From the NCBI RefSeq assembly GCF_000648615.1, contig NZ_JFZC01000100.1:1-64000 (forward strand): 64,000 nt of DNA, read 5' to 3'. The position numbers and the translations under genes were made by a program. Every line of letters begins with the position of its first letter. The stretch's first letter is position 1. Shown piece after piece: positions 8,901 through 16,552 of the stretch. A model generated the notes under the pieces. The model was not told the origin of the DNA and searched no databases. It worked only from the letters and a program-made list of their open reading frames with translations. This stretch comes from Sporolactobacillus terrae DSM 11697. GTDB lineage: Bacteria; Bacillota; Bacilli; Bacillales; Sporolactobacillaceae.

Positions 8901-11445
8901 TACCGGATGCTAGTTTGTTGTAATCAAAGTCCGTCGTATAAGTGATCGTAAATGAATCGGTTGTTTTTGCATAGGCGCCTTTAAATGTAACAACAAAACC
9001 ATTAGCATCTGAACTCAAGTCATAATCTGTGCCCTTTGTAGGATCCTTATCTTTTGTTTCATTATGAATCTTAAATGCGTTCTCCTTCAGCGCTAATCCA
9101 GCATGATCAAATGTATCGGTTATTGTCGCATTATTAAGTTCGTAGTGATTCCCATTAACGGTAATCTTCCAAGTGGCTGTTTTAGCCTTATAATCAGCGC
9201 CGGTGTTTGACTTTATAATGCCCTGCTGTTTTGGGTATTGCTCATTGCCTGATGCGGAGCTGTTGTCGGAAGTTACCGTGTTGCTGATCTTCCCATCTTC
9301 AGTTACTAATCCCACAGCTTTTGTTGTATACGTGATTTGATAAGCACTGTCAATACCATGCTTAAATTGGAGATCAAAACCGTTTTTATCGGTCGTTGAT
9401 TTAGGAGTTACCTCATATTCACTGTTATCTACCAAGCTCCCCTGGGTAAATCCTCCATCGTCCTTCACCGTAGCCTGATAAACCTTAACTGAGCTGCTAT
9501 CAAGTTCATGGCTATTGTCGAATAAATCATGCAGAACGGCATCGGCCTGCTTTATCGATTGCTCATCACCGTTATAATTAATGGTCCATTTGATGGTTTG
9601 CGTATTCGAGTCATAGGATCCTGTTTTCGTTAAATGCGTTCCAAGCTTAGTGGTTATTGACGCAGATGCCTTGACATCCTCATTTCCATCACTGGAAAGC
9701 GTCGCCGTATTTTTAAACGTTCCCTTTTTTGAAGAATCATTAATCTTCGTTGAATATTGAATTTGATAGGCACGGTTGATGTCCTGATTGAACTTAATGG
9801 TCAGGTTACCATCATCTGTGCCAAGCTCATAGTCGCTTGAGGGAACTTGACTGCCAAGCTTTACGGTTCCATCAACATTCACTTGCAGTTGATACAGCTT
9901 AATTGAATCTTTGTTGAGGGTTAGCCCGGCAGGCGTCGGATCCTTCACCACTGCATTTTTCAATGTTGCTTCATTCGTATTGATATTTACCGTCCAATTA
10001 ATATTTTTCGGATTTACGCTTCTATCTGGTGAAACGTCTTTGTGAATTGCTGTTCCTTTTGGATTTTCAAATGGAATTGTAACCGTTACGGCATCACCCG
10101 GCAGATCAAACTTGATTTCCTTTTGCGTACTTCCGGTAATCGTTTCTTTATTAAATTTCGTAAAGACAGTAAACGTCCCGCCAACGTTGGAATGACGCTC
10201 TGCGTAATTAGTGAATGTAAGGGTTACCTTGCCGGTATCGTTGTTCCCATGTTTCACCATATAATTTGCAACGACATTGCCATCATCATCTTTAAGTTCT
10301 CCGTTAAAGTCATTATAAATGGCAAATTCTTGAGGCAAATCAAAGGTATAGTAATCGCCTTCGTGGATATCCCAATCGTCTTCAATTGACCAATTCATAT
10401 GAATGTATGCCTCAGATTCAAGTCCCGGTCGATGCTCTGAGCTCCATACATTCCCATCTTTATCTGTAATTTTGTCAACCGACACAACGGGTTTCGTTAT
10501 TTCTTGAGGGGTTGAGGCCTTTGCTTCAGCCGCAGCACGTTCAATGCTTTTCGTTTGTTTCTTTTCTGGTGCGGTTTGTACTGATGCAACGCTTTCCTTT
10601 TGATTTTCTGCTTTGGCTGCCGCACCTGAATCTCCGACTGCTTCTTGCTTTGCTTGACCCGCACTCGATGCGTCCTTCGATTCTGCATCTGTGTCGGCTT
10701 TCTCAGCTTTTGCTTGATCTTCCGTGCTCGAACCATCAGTCGTCTTTCCTTGATCATCCGTTGCTGTAGCGTTGTGATCGGCTTTTTCTGATTTCTCAGT
10801 TGTTGCCTCTGCCTTAACCGCGACATTGATCGTCTGTTTTTGGTTATTTCCCAAATCAAAGTCGATCGGTGTGATCTTTTGATCCGCTTTGATGTCATCA
10901 TCAAAAACGGCTGGAATGCGCAGGTTTCCGGTGGCTCCGGAAAGGTCTTTTGTTTTTTCACTGTTAAAATGGATGGTCAATTGATTAGCATTCGCCGGTT
11001 GGTCACTGGCTTTGATTGTATAGCTGCCAATGACCGTTGTATTGTCGGCGAGTTTAACCTCACCGGTTGTGTCGGTGCTATCTTTGTCTCCATCGTCTTT
11101 TGTGCCGACCTTAAATTGAGCAGGTATCTGGATGGTCACATCTTGATCAAGTTTTTGACCGTCTTTTTGTGTCCATGTATAGTCCAGATTCACTGCATCT
11201 CCTTGCTTCAATGGATTTTCTGTATTAACCTCTTTTGCTGCGTCACCTTCCCCAGTGGTCAGCCCTACTGAATCAATGATTTGCTGCGTTTGGGTATCTT
11301 CCGCACTCGCTTGCCCCAAAAATGGCGACAATGACATTTGGCTAAAGATAACAAACAGTGCAAGGACGATAATCATAAAGCGTTTCATTACTTTTCTGTG
11401 CTTTGTTTTTTGCAGTCCGAGCGGCAGTCTTTTTGCTCTCACCAT
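2974..11445 (-). CDS. Giant LPKTG-anchored adhesin with collagen-binding-like and CnaB/SpaA repeats
   Basis: A 2823-residue cell-wall protein. The start is the ATG at 11445, which has AAAGGGGAG just upstream; an earlier in-frame ATG at 11508 lacks a site. The order is: basic leader plus signal peptide ending near GQASA; an Ala/Lys/Glu/Thr-rich low-complexity linker (about residues 230-320); an adhesin head of SdrG/ClfA-like character; five collagen-binding-type beta-sandwich repeats (about 480-1165); 16 CnaB/SpaA repeats (about 1180-2730) of the form LTK.D...L.GA.F.L and ETKAP.GY; a linker; then LPKTG (2788-2792), a hydrophobic stretch and RRRRKG. CnaB domains normally form internal Lys-Asn/Asp isopeptide bonds, giving a stiff stalk. 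Repeats 12-15 are nearly identical in DNA. The neighbouring sortase should anchor it. Substrate binding (collagen or another host or plant surface) is not provable from sequence. Confidence 0.93.
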   Translation of the reverse strand: MVRAKRLPLGLQKTKHRKVMKRFMIIVLALFVIFSQMSLSPFLGQASAEDTQTQQIIDSVGLTTGEGDAAKEVNTENPLKQGDAVNLDYTWTQKDGQKLDQDVTIQIPAQFKVGTKDDGDKDSTDTTGEVKLADNTTVIGSYTIKASDQPANANQLTIHFNSEKTKDLSGATGNLRIPAVFDDDIKADQKITPIDFDLGNNQKQTINVAVKAEATTEKSEKADHNATATDDQGKTTDGSSTEDQAKAEKADTDAESKDASSAGQAKQEAVGDSGAAAKAENQKESVASVQTAPEKKQTKSIERAAAEAKASTPQEITKPVVSVDKITDKDGNVWSSEHRPGLESEAYIHMNWSIEDDWDIHEGDYYTFDLPQEFAIYNDFNGELKDDDGNVVANYMVKHGNNDTGKVTLTFTNYAERHSNVGGTFTVFTKFNKETITGSTQKEIKFDLPGDAVTVTIPFENPKGTAIHKDVSPDRSVNPKNINWTVNINTNEATLKNAVVKDPTPAGLTLNKDSIKLYQLQVNVDGTVKLGSQVPSSDYELGTDDGNLTIKFNQDINRAYQIQYSTKINDSSKKGTFKNTATLSSDGNEDVKASASITTKLGTHLTKTGSYDSNTQTIKWTINYNGDEQSIKQADAVLHDLFDNSHELDSSSVKVYQATVKDDGGFTQGSLVDNSEYEVTPKSTTDKNGFDLQFKHGIDSAYQITYTTKAVGLVTEDGKISNTVTSDNSSASGNEQYPKQQGIIKSNTGADYKAKTATWKITVNGNHYELNNATITDTFDHAGLALKENAFKIHNETKDKDPTKGTDYDLSSDANGFVVTFKGAYAKTTDSFTITYTTDFDYNKLASGKTVFSNTSKLTWKDENGKDQSSSSTATFNPDDYTKSNGFKSGSYDPSNKQITWKIGINYNNVTLKDPKIVDQIKDNQQYIDGSLEVHTMTLTGGWNGYSVGEDVPEDDYTVEYPSAANDNTLTVHFKKAIDSPYYMTFKTSLNGQIIHKAYDNTALVLDGADKVTDLSASVQPTNGDSFASKSGAQDGNYVNWTVNINPSQSSVSEPVLTDTPSNNQIIDASSFELYKATVNRNGTLTKTGEPLKQGTDYTRDVHTDNDTGAQSFTLAFKNAINDAYLLTYRTLINASNGDKLENTVKLDGKNIQTYTTETSSEVTVKLSGGDGTGSGEIGGLTITKKDADDGSALSGATFTLYDKEGKTALRTITTDNDGKAAFNHFKYGDYVLKEDKAPTGYVINPDYKAGKTVTIDKPAKGETTTQLAVVNHKFVGKVILTKQDDVSGEKLKNAVFELKDQDGKLIEQLTTDENGQLTADNLKPGNYQLVEIIPPANYQLNSTPYAFTINEDQTTVINVTAKNTLTPGSVVLTKTDEDTGKTLSGAVFNLVQNGNVLQSGLTTNAAGQIEVNDLVPGDYQFVETSAPNDYALISGSAIPFTIQKGQVKPLQISATNGLITGSVELTKVDSDNHDAPLTGATFDLQNQTGETLKSGLHTDSKGKLTVDNLKPGDYQFMETKAPAGYVLNPEPIKFTIEKSQKQPLKINAPNALQTGSVILNKVGEDNAELGLQGAKYTLKDATGHVIKEDLQTNDKGQIIYEGLKPGNYQFVETQAPTGYEVDATPITFTITKGQTEVVQKKAIDKLIPGDAVLTKVDSADPNQTLEGAVFNLEDAHGSIIKQDLTTDANGKIAVTNLKPGTYYFTETKAPANYDLNNERIKVVIEKGQQVAAEVTAENTLTPGSAKLIKKATEDQSLLQGAEYKLIRVDNSGHQIWVKEHLVTNEYGQIVVNNLVPGHYQFIETKAPTNYDLNAAPIPVTVAPGQKSVDEATVVAHDTLTPGNAEVFKKDEVSGEGLKGAVFNVLDRNGDAVRTSVTTDQNGKLLIKDLAPGNYQLVETQAPAGYLKNSKAVPFEIKKGQLSTYAVPVDVTNKMVPGNLTLEKADGDHPDKVLSGAVFKLLNAQGEAAKDNDGQPITAEQLTTKDGKITLNNLRPGTYTLKEITPAPGYIRNTSPLTFTIDPSATNQPTVFLKKTFENYKGKAELTKTDADGHGLEGATFNVVDQDGQVIQKDLKTDTNGKISIENLKPGKYSFAETKAPNGYLLDSAPKTFTIDDQTSGQPTVVNVSKVNTLNSVVLTKVDKDDPDAVLKGAEFKLVDKDGKIVEKDVTGKKLTAVWTTDAQGRFTVNGLAAGEYNFIETKAPNGYELDATPIPFKVTNEDAKAIPITATDKLNSVVLTKVDKNDPDAVLKGAEFKLVDKDGKIVEKDVTGKKLAAVWTTDAQGQFTVNGLEAGEYNFIETKAPNGYELDATPIPFKVTNKDVKAIPITATDKLNSVVLTKVDKNDPDAVLKGAEFKLYDSTGKVVEKDVTGKKLTAVWTTDAQGQFTVNGLATGEYSFIETKAPNGYELDATPIPFKVTNKDVKAIPITATDKLNSVVLTKVDKNDPDAVLKGAEFKLVDKDGKAVEKDVTGKKLTAVWTTDAQGRFTVNGLAAGEYNFIETKAPNGYELDATPIPFKVTNKDVKAIPITATDKLNSVVLTKVDKNDPDAVLKGAEFKLYDSTGKVVEKDANGKSLPSVWSTNDKGQFTVSGLAPGNYHFIETKAPKNYDLDETPIPFHVTATDVKAIAITAADLLTPGDVRLTKVDKNDPDAVLKGAEFKLVDGNGKILKTGLTTDNSGRFVVKDLAPGKYAFIETKAPEGYQLDATPISFVIEKGISKPVEITATNKAIPTIERGVLGEQQNGGTPQPNQVIKKDATSKNTASIERGQLGLVETATPKSEKDLPKTGDGNPLATFAAGAALLIGGAFLTIFSRRRRKG
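3532..5046 (-). repeat. Near-identical 303-bp tandem repeats inside the adhesin gene
   Basis: The block beginning at the CTTATCTGTGGCCGTGATCG junction recurs at 3835, 4138, 4441 and 4744, exactly 303 bp apart. Each unit encodes one CnaB domain of 101 residues. A fifth, more diverged unit extends down to about 3532. Neighbouring units differ mainly by an exchange of two short cassettes (KLVDKDGK versus KLYDSTGK), which suggests recombination between copies. Confidence 0.9.
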
Positions 11446-11476
11446 GCTTCTCCCCTTTGGTATGTAATCGGTGTGT

Positions 11477-11505
11477 TTATAAATAGCCGTGTTCACTGGA
11501 CACAA
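11477..11505 (-). promoter_or_regulatory. Probable promoter of the adhesin gene
   Basis: On the minus strand a TTGTGT box (11500-11505) and a TTATAA box (11477-11482) are spaced by 17 bp, about 30 bp upstream of the adhesin ATG. The spacing fits sigma-A, but the -35 box is weak. Confidence 0.4.
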
Positions 11506-11698
11506 CATGAGACCGTTTGATGGAATGTGAAATAAACAATCAAGATGGGTTTGTTTCGTGTGGTGTTTATTAGCGCCGATACATTGGTCAGCTAATAATG
11601 ATTCTAACTTGGGGAACTGTACAGAATCTGAACAAAAATCGAATTTTTTTCACATTTTCGGATTATTTGTATAAAAAGTCACAGACAAGGACTGTTCT

Positions 11699-11928
11699 TA
11701 ATCTCCAGCCACATGTGATGGGTTCGTGTCTTTTCGGCGCTGAATCGCCGCTTCGGTTACTCGCTTGCCGCGGGCGCACCGCGAGCCTCCTCAGACAGGT
11801 AGGTATCTGCGGGGTCTCGCTGGCACGCTGTTCCCGCAGGCGCCCGAACATCTGCGCGTTGATTCTCGGTCAAGACACGGGTCTATGGGTTTGAAGATGG
11901 GGCAAAATCATAAAGCTTCTTTACCTGT
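11699..11928 (+). repeat. Dispersed intergenic repeat, copy B (near full length)
   Basis: Begins at TAATCTCCAGCCA and ends at CTTTACCTGTAA. Shared internal blocks are CGCTTGCCGCGGGCGCACC, GAGCCTCCTCAGACAGG, GGGGTCTCGC and the conserved right arm. The centre can fold on itself (GCGAG...CTCGC arms). Its right end abuts the terminator at 11929. The 597-bp gap between adhesin and response regulator holds the adhesin promoter, this repeat and two terminators; I see no gene in it. Confidence 0.8.
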
Positions 11929-11969
11929 AAAAAAGACCTGAGGGAAACCATGTTCCTCAGGTCTTTTTT
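11929..11969. terminator. Bidirectional terminator at the repeat B edge
   Basis: Perfect 15-bp arms (AAAAAAGACCTGAGG with its complement, 11929-11943 and 11955-11969) end in six T on the plus strand and six A before it. It starts at the last base of repeat copy B. Confidence 0.8.
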
Positions 11970-11973
11970 CATC

Positions 11974-12014
11974 TAAAAACCACCCGATCAACAAGCAACT
12001 GTTGACCGGGCGGT
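11974..12014 (-). terminator. Terminator of the response-regulator gene
   Basis: On the minus strand AACCGCCCGGTCAACA pairs with TGTTGATCGGGTGGTT around a short loop, followed by TTTTTAGAT. It lies 29 bp past the regulator stop codon. Confidence 0.75.
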
Positions 12015-12042
12015 TCTCGGGCGGTATGCCGTTCACTTTTTT

Positions 12043-13122
12043 TTAAACTTCTGTTTCATTAACTTCCTTCAGCCTCTCGTAGATGCGGATGGCACCCTCG
12101 ACATTGCCTGTTTTGTTGTATATGGTCATCTCTTGCTTCATATTTCGCTCATCCCCGGGCTGAATCCGATCCACTTTTTGACAGACAGCCAATGCTTCTG
12201 TATCTTCGTTATTTTTTATAAGAAAGTCGACTAACCGATGTGCGTGTTGCAACCACAATTGGCACAGTCTGATCCGTTCGGGTTCCGCCCACAAGTACCC
12301 ATACTCTTCAAAGTAATGGCCTTTATAGTCATTGAACGCCTGAATATGATCCTGATAAGTTGAACGATCGAGTTTATGCAATCTTTCAAGCCGCGCCTCC
12401 CATTCTTCAACATCAATACTCGCTCCGGCAAGCGTGAGCGAGTAGCCGATATCATTCTTCACAATTTTTTGTTTAAACGCCAGTTTATCAAGTACTTTTC
12501 GAACTTGATATATGGTTGTGTATAGATGGGTAGCCGCCTTGTTTGGATCCGCTTCCGGCCAAAGTAAATCGACCAGCGCTTCTTTGCTGACAAAGCGATC
12601 ATGGGAACTTAGAAGGAATGCATAAAGTTCCCTTGCCTTGGACGTACGCCATTTGACCGCAACATCAACTTTTTTGCCCTTATCCATCCGGTAGAATTTG
12701 AGATGATCGAAGCAAGCAATGGCAAAGCTGATCGTTTCTCGCTCTGCCTGTTCTTGCTTTATGTATCGTTCATGGAGCAGCCGTTCAATCGTTCGCTTCA
12801 GCCGGTCTTTCATTATCGGTTTGAGCAGGTAGTCCACTGCGTTTAATTCAAATGCTTTAATGGCAAATTCATCAAAGGCGGTCGTGAACACAACCTTAAT
12901 GTTCGTGTTGTTATCCTGAAGTCGTGCTGCCAGTTCAATCCCGCTCATTTCCGGCATTTCAATATCTAAAAAAGCAACGTCGGGATGCCGATTTGCCGCC
13001 TCGTCAAGCGCCTGTTCAGGATCCGTGTAGGTTTGGATCATTTCAAAGCAACCCGTTGCCTTAAGCATCGTTTTCAGCTGCCTGCACGCCAACACTTCAT
13101 CGTCAACCACAAACGCAATCAT
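12043..13122 (-). CDS. Response regulator with winged-helix and BTAD-type output region
   Basis: 359-residue transcriptional regulator. Residues 1-120 are a receiver domain with acidic pocket VDDE, phospho-acceptor Asp53 in FLDIEMPEMSG and the conserved Lys in YLLKPI. The middle (about 150-240) resembles a winged-helix DNA-binding domain (WRTSKARELYAFLL, VDLLWPEADPNKAATHLYTTIYQVRK), and the C-terminal third is a helical BTAD/TPR-like region of the SARP kind. The start is the ATG at 13122, eight bases after GGAGGGG; a frame extension to 13143 runs through that ribosome site. It is divergent from the hybrid kinase gene, its likely partner. Targets are not visible; the adhesin/sortase genes just downstream are one guess. 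Confidence 0.88.
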   Translation of the reverse strand: MIAFVVDDEVLACRQLKTMLKATGCFEMIQTYTDPEQALDEAANRHPDVAFLDIEMPEMSGIELAARLQDNNTNIKVVFTTAFDEFAIKAFELNAVDYLLKPIMKDRLKRTIERLLHERYIKQEQAERETISFAIACFDHLKFYRMDKGKKVDVAVKWRTSKARELYAFLLSSHDRFVSKEALVDLLWPEADPNKAATHLYTTIYQVRKVLDKLAFKQKIVKNDIGYSLTLAGASIDVEEWEARLERLHKLDRSTYQDHIQAFNDYKGHYFEEYGYLWAEPERIRLCQLWLQHAHRLVDFLIKNNEDTEALAVCQKVDRIQPGDERNMKQEMTIYNKTGNVEGAIRIYERLKEVNETEV

Positions 13123-13378
13123 TTCATGATCCCCTCCAATCACACAAGGCGTCCGTACACTTGACGAACCCGAATACAGGATTTTCAGAAAACAATGTAA
13201 TCTAGACTAATTATAGCATTGAAACCGCTGCTTGCACGCATTCGTTCGTGTACGAAAGTGAAGAATAATCGATTCTTATCGAGACGCAATCTGGTAAAAT
13301 GGTAGAATCAAGGTAGGGCAGTACAATCAAGCATTTCCAGGCAATAAAATTCCACACTCTTTTTCGGGAGAATGATAA

Positions 13379-16300
13379 GTGATGCGGCGTTCCTTTGCAT
13401 TAGGTGTAGTTCTTTTGTGTTATGTTGGTTTCTTCTTAATCTTCCTTTCATGGTATCATAGTTCAAAATACGACGGTCCGATCGCAACACACGGAACGCT
13501 TGATATTAGTCATTGGAACTTTGCAAAAGACGGGGAAATTCAATTAAATGGCCAATGGATGCTTTATCCGGGGCAAATCTTGTCTCCAAAAGATAATCTG
13601 GCAAAGAAGAAGTATCAATTCATGACCGTACCAACAGCAAAAAACGGCACAGAGAATTTTAAAGCAGTCGGTTCCAACACGGGGACTTATCGTTTGCTGA
13701 TCCATTCCGACCGAAATCAAGTGTTCGGCTTGCAAACTTCAACCATTTACAGTTCAAATCGAATCTATGTGAATGGCCAATTCGTTGGCGAAAGCGGTCA
13801 CCCGTCAACCGATCATCACATGGAAACATCGCTCAGATCTTATGCAGCCTACTTTACACTTCATAAAGGCGACAACGAACTTCTGATTCAGACCACCCGC
13901 GCCACAGGAGCAGTTGGTTGGGGAATCTCACGGCCAATCCTGTTTGGCACCCAGCAACAGATTTCGCAAAAGCATGATTTTATCTTATTTAATGATTTAA
14001 GTGTGGTTATCTCGTTCTTTATTATCGGTCTTTACTTTTTGGGCTTTTTTATCCAACGAACAAAAGATCTATATTTACTGTTCTTTTCAATTATTTGTCT
14101 GTTATTCGCCGTGATTATTTCATTTATCAGTGAAGCGCGCGTCATTTATTTACTTTTTCCAAACTTGTCCTATGCTCACTTAGTCATTATCGAATCGACC
14201 TCTACCTTGCTCATCGGGATCGCACTGCTGCTCTATTTGTATTTTGCCTATCCCCAGCTCGTGTCAAAAAAAATAACTTATGGCGTAGTCACTGTCTCAC
14301 TTTGTACGCTGATCTTAGATTTTCTTCCCTTGGATCAATTAACAATGATCGGATTGCTGCTTCATACGAGTTCAGCCGTATTCACCCTCGCCTACGCGTT
14401 CTATATCTTTGTTTTGGCAATTATTCAGCGTGTAGAGGGCAGCGTCTATCTGATGATTGCAGCACTCTCAATGAGTATCTTTGTGATCATGACCACCATA
14501 AACGTCTACATACCGAAACGGTTGTTTGCTCTTTATTCCGTTTCATCACTCCTATTTCTTTTGATGCTCGCACTGCTAATGTCACAGCGTTTTTCCAACG
14601 CATTTAAGCGTAGCGAGCATCTGACAGCAGAACTTGATCAAAACAATCAAATTAAAGATGAGTTCATCGCTAAAATTTCCCATGAATTTAGAACGCCGCT
14701 GAATGGGATTATCAACATTGCGCAGACACTTCTGGCAAGCAAGAAAGACCGAAAAATCTCTGAAGAAGCAGAAAAACTGCAAATGGTGACACGCATTGGT
14801 TACCGGCTGTCCGACTTGGTCAACGATATTTTAGATATTGAGAAATTAAAACATGGCACTCTAGCTGTCCGGCCGGTTCCGCTTGACGTCGCTGCAGTCG
14901 TTCAAGCAGAACTCGCCTTCTATAAATTGCTTGCGGAGAAAAAAGGCTTGTACTTAGTCAATCAGATTCCAACCGATCTTCCGCTTATCTACGCTGATGA
15001 GAATCGGTTTCGTCAGATCATCAATAACTTGGTTGACAATGCGATCAAGTACACCCAGTCCGGCAAAATCACAATTCGTGCGAAAAGGAACACAGACGGC
15101 GTTGAACTGATTATTGCCGATACAGGCTCAGGGATCCCCCCATCCGAAATGGAGACAATTTTTCATCCATTTGAACGCAAAAAAGTTACCCAAGTTGAAG
15201 GCACAGGGCTCGGCCTGAGTATTGTCAAACAACTGGTTGCGCTTCAAAAAGGAAAACTATGGGTTGACTCTGAAGTAGGTGTTGGCTCAATCTTCCATGT
15301 CGTTCTGCCAATCATCAGAAGCGAACACATCATTGATTCGCGATTAAGCACGAAACACGCAAGACATACGCATCAAAGCAAAGGGCAAATTCCGGCCGCC
15401 AAGGCGCTCATCACCCCTCACTACTCACATTCCGTGAAAGCCCCTGCAATCTTAGTTGTAGATGATGACTTAGAGAATTTGTCCATTCTGATCGATATGC
15501 TGGAAGGAATTCCTTATAACGTCACTGCCGTAAAAAACGGCAAGGAAGCGTTGGCTGAACTTGCACGCGCAAAACCGGATTTAGTCATTACCGATCTCAT
15601 GATGCCGGGCATGTCCGGCTTTGAGTTGTGCACTAAGATTCGTAAGCAGCATCGTTTAACCGAACTGCCCGTGCTGACGTTAACCGCGGCAATCAATAAT
15701 GAGGATAAACATCTTGCTTTTCGCGCCGGGGCAAATGACATTTTACAAAAACCGTATAACTTCTCTGAGTTTGCAGCGCGGATCCGCGGCTTGATTCTGA
15801 TGAAACAAGCCGCTGCCCAGGCGACAAATATGGAAGTCGCCTTCTTGCAATCACAAATCAGACCGCATTTTCTCTACAACGTGCTTAATTCAATGATTGC
15901 GCTGAGTTATGAGGATATTGAAAAAACGCGTGACATGATCACTCAATTTGCTGCCTATTTGCGCGGAAGTTTTGATTTCCAAAACACTTCGTCGATCAGT
16001 TCCTTAAAAAAAGAGCTTGAGCTGGTCAAAGCTTATTTGGCCATTGAAAAAATGCGCTTTGGTGAGCGTGTGCGCGTGATGCTTAACGTTGATGGAACCC
16101 TTGATTTTCCACTGCCTCCTTTAATGATCCAGCCACTTGTCGAAAATGCTGTGCAACACGGCATTGGAAAACGCAAGACAGGCGGACAAGTGCGTGTAAC
16201 CGTTCGGCACGAAAAAAACCATTACATTATTCAGGTTGCTGATAACGGTGTCGGCATGTCACAGGAAGAGCTTGAAAGCGTATTGGACATCGCAAACGGA

Positions 16301-16426
16301 CGGCGCAGCGTCGGTTTAAAAAACATCAATAATCGTTTAAAACACTTTTTTGGAACGGAGTTGATGATTGAGAGCCGCCTTGGTTCCGGTACAACGATCA
16401 CCATGCATCTACCGGATCGTTCCTGA
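13379..16426 (+). CDS. Membrane hybrid sensor kinase with two kinase modules (7TM-DISM, HisKA, REC, LytS-like)
   Basis: 1015 residues, GTG start with GGGAG eight bases upstream. Order: N-terminal membrane segment (about 7-27); extracellular beta-sandwich sensor of the 7TMR-DISM type (about 40-195); seven membrane helices (about 200-395); HisKA dimerisation helix with H-box His435 in SHEFRTPLNGI; HATPase with NNLVDNAIKYT, ADTGSGIP and GTGLGLSIVKQL; a receiver domain with Asp739 in ITDLMMPGMSGFE; and a second, LytS-type kinase module with QIRPHFLYNVLN (His830) and ADNGVGMS. Phosphate can thus be handled inside the protein and passed to a separate regulator, most likely the divergent one at 12043. 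The ligand is unknown. Confidence 0.9.
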   Translation: MMRRSFALGVVLLCYVGFFLIFLSWYHSSKYDGPIATHGTLDISHWNFAKDGEIQLNGQWMLYPGQILSPKDNLAKKKYQFMTVPTAKNGTENFKAVGSNTGTYRLLIHSDRNQVFGLQTSTIYSSNRIYVNGQFVGESGHPSTDHHMETSLRSYAAYFTLHKGDNELLIQTTRATGAVGWGISRPILFGTQQQISQKHDFILFNDLSVVISFFIIGLYFLGFFIQRTKDLYLLFFSIICLLFAVIISFISEARVIYLLFPNLSYAHLVIIESTSTLLIGIALLLYLYFAYPQLVSKKITYGVVTVSLCTLILDFLPLDQLTMIGLLLHTSSAVFTLAYAFYIFVLAIIQRVEGSVYLMIAALSMSIFVIMTTINVYIPKRLFALYSVSSLLFLLMLALLMSQRFSNAFKRSEHLTAELDQNNQIKDEFIAKISHEFRTPLNGIINIAQTLLASKKDRKISEEAEKLQMVTRIGYRLSDLVNDILDIEKLKHGTLAVRPVPLDVAAVVQAELAFYKLLAEKKGLYLVNQIPTDLPLIYADENRFRQIINNLVDNAIKYTQSGKITIRAKRNTDGVELIIADTGSGIPPSEMETIFHPFERKKVTQVEGTGLGLSIVKQLVALQKGKLWVDSEVGVGSIFHVVLPIIRSEHIIDSRLSTKHARHTHQSKGQIPAAKALITPHYSHSVKAPAILVVDDDLENLSILIDMLEGIPYNVTAVKNGKEALAELARAKPDLVITDLMMPGMSGFELCTKIRKQHRLTELPVLTLTAAINNEDKHLAFRAGANDILQKPYNFSEFAARIRGLILMKQAAAQATNMEVAFLQSQIRPHFLYNVLNSMIALSYEDIEKTRDMITQFAAYLRGSFDFQNTSSISSLKKELELVKAYLAIEKMRFGERVRVMLNVDGTLDFPLPPLMIQPLVENAVQHGIGKRKTGGQVRVTVRHEKNHYIIQVADNGVGMSQEELESVLDIANGRRSVGLKNINNRLKHFFGTELMIESRLGSGTTITMHLPDRS

Positions 16427-16482
16427 CGTGAAGCGATTTCCCCACTCGCCATCAGTGCCTGGATAGGGTTGCAGTTTTCCAC

Positions 16483-16521
16483 AAAAATGAATACCTCCCA
16501 GCCTAAATGAACTGAGAGGTA
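16483..16521 (-). terminator. Terminator of helD
   Basis: A 10-bp stem (TACCTCTCAG with CTGGGAGGTA, one G-T pair), then TTCATTTTT on the minus strand, 32 bp after the helD stop. It lies between the convergent kinase and helD genes. Confidence 0.6.
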
Positions 16522-16552
16522 GGTTATGCTTATATGGATTTATACTGAACTA

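Noticed and set aside
3127-10961. Many open frames opposite or within the adhesin gene, including 259 codons at 4282-5061
   Set aside because: They repeat with the 303-bp period of the adhesin repeats and have Cys/Phe-rich nonsense composition; shadows of the coding strand.
11598-11894. Open frames inside dispersed repeat copy B
   Set aside because: They lie within the repeat, are not kept in the other copies, and lack ribosome sites.
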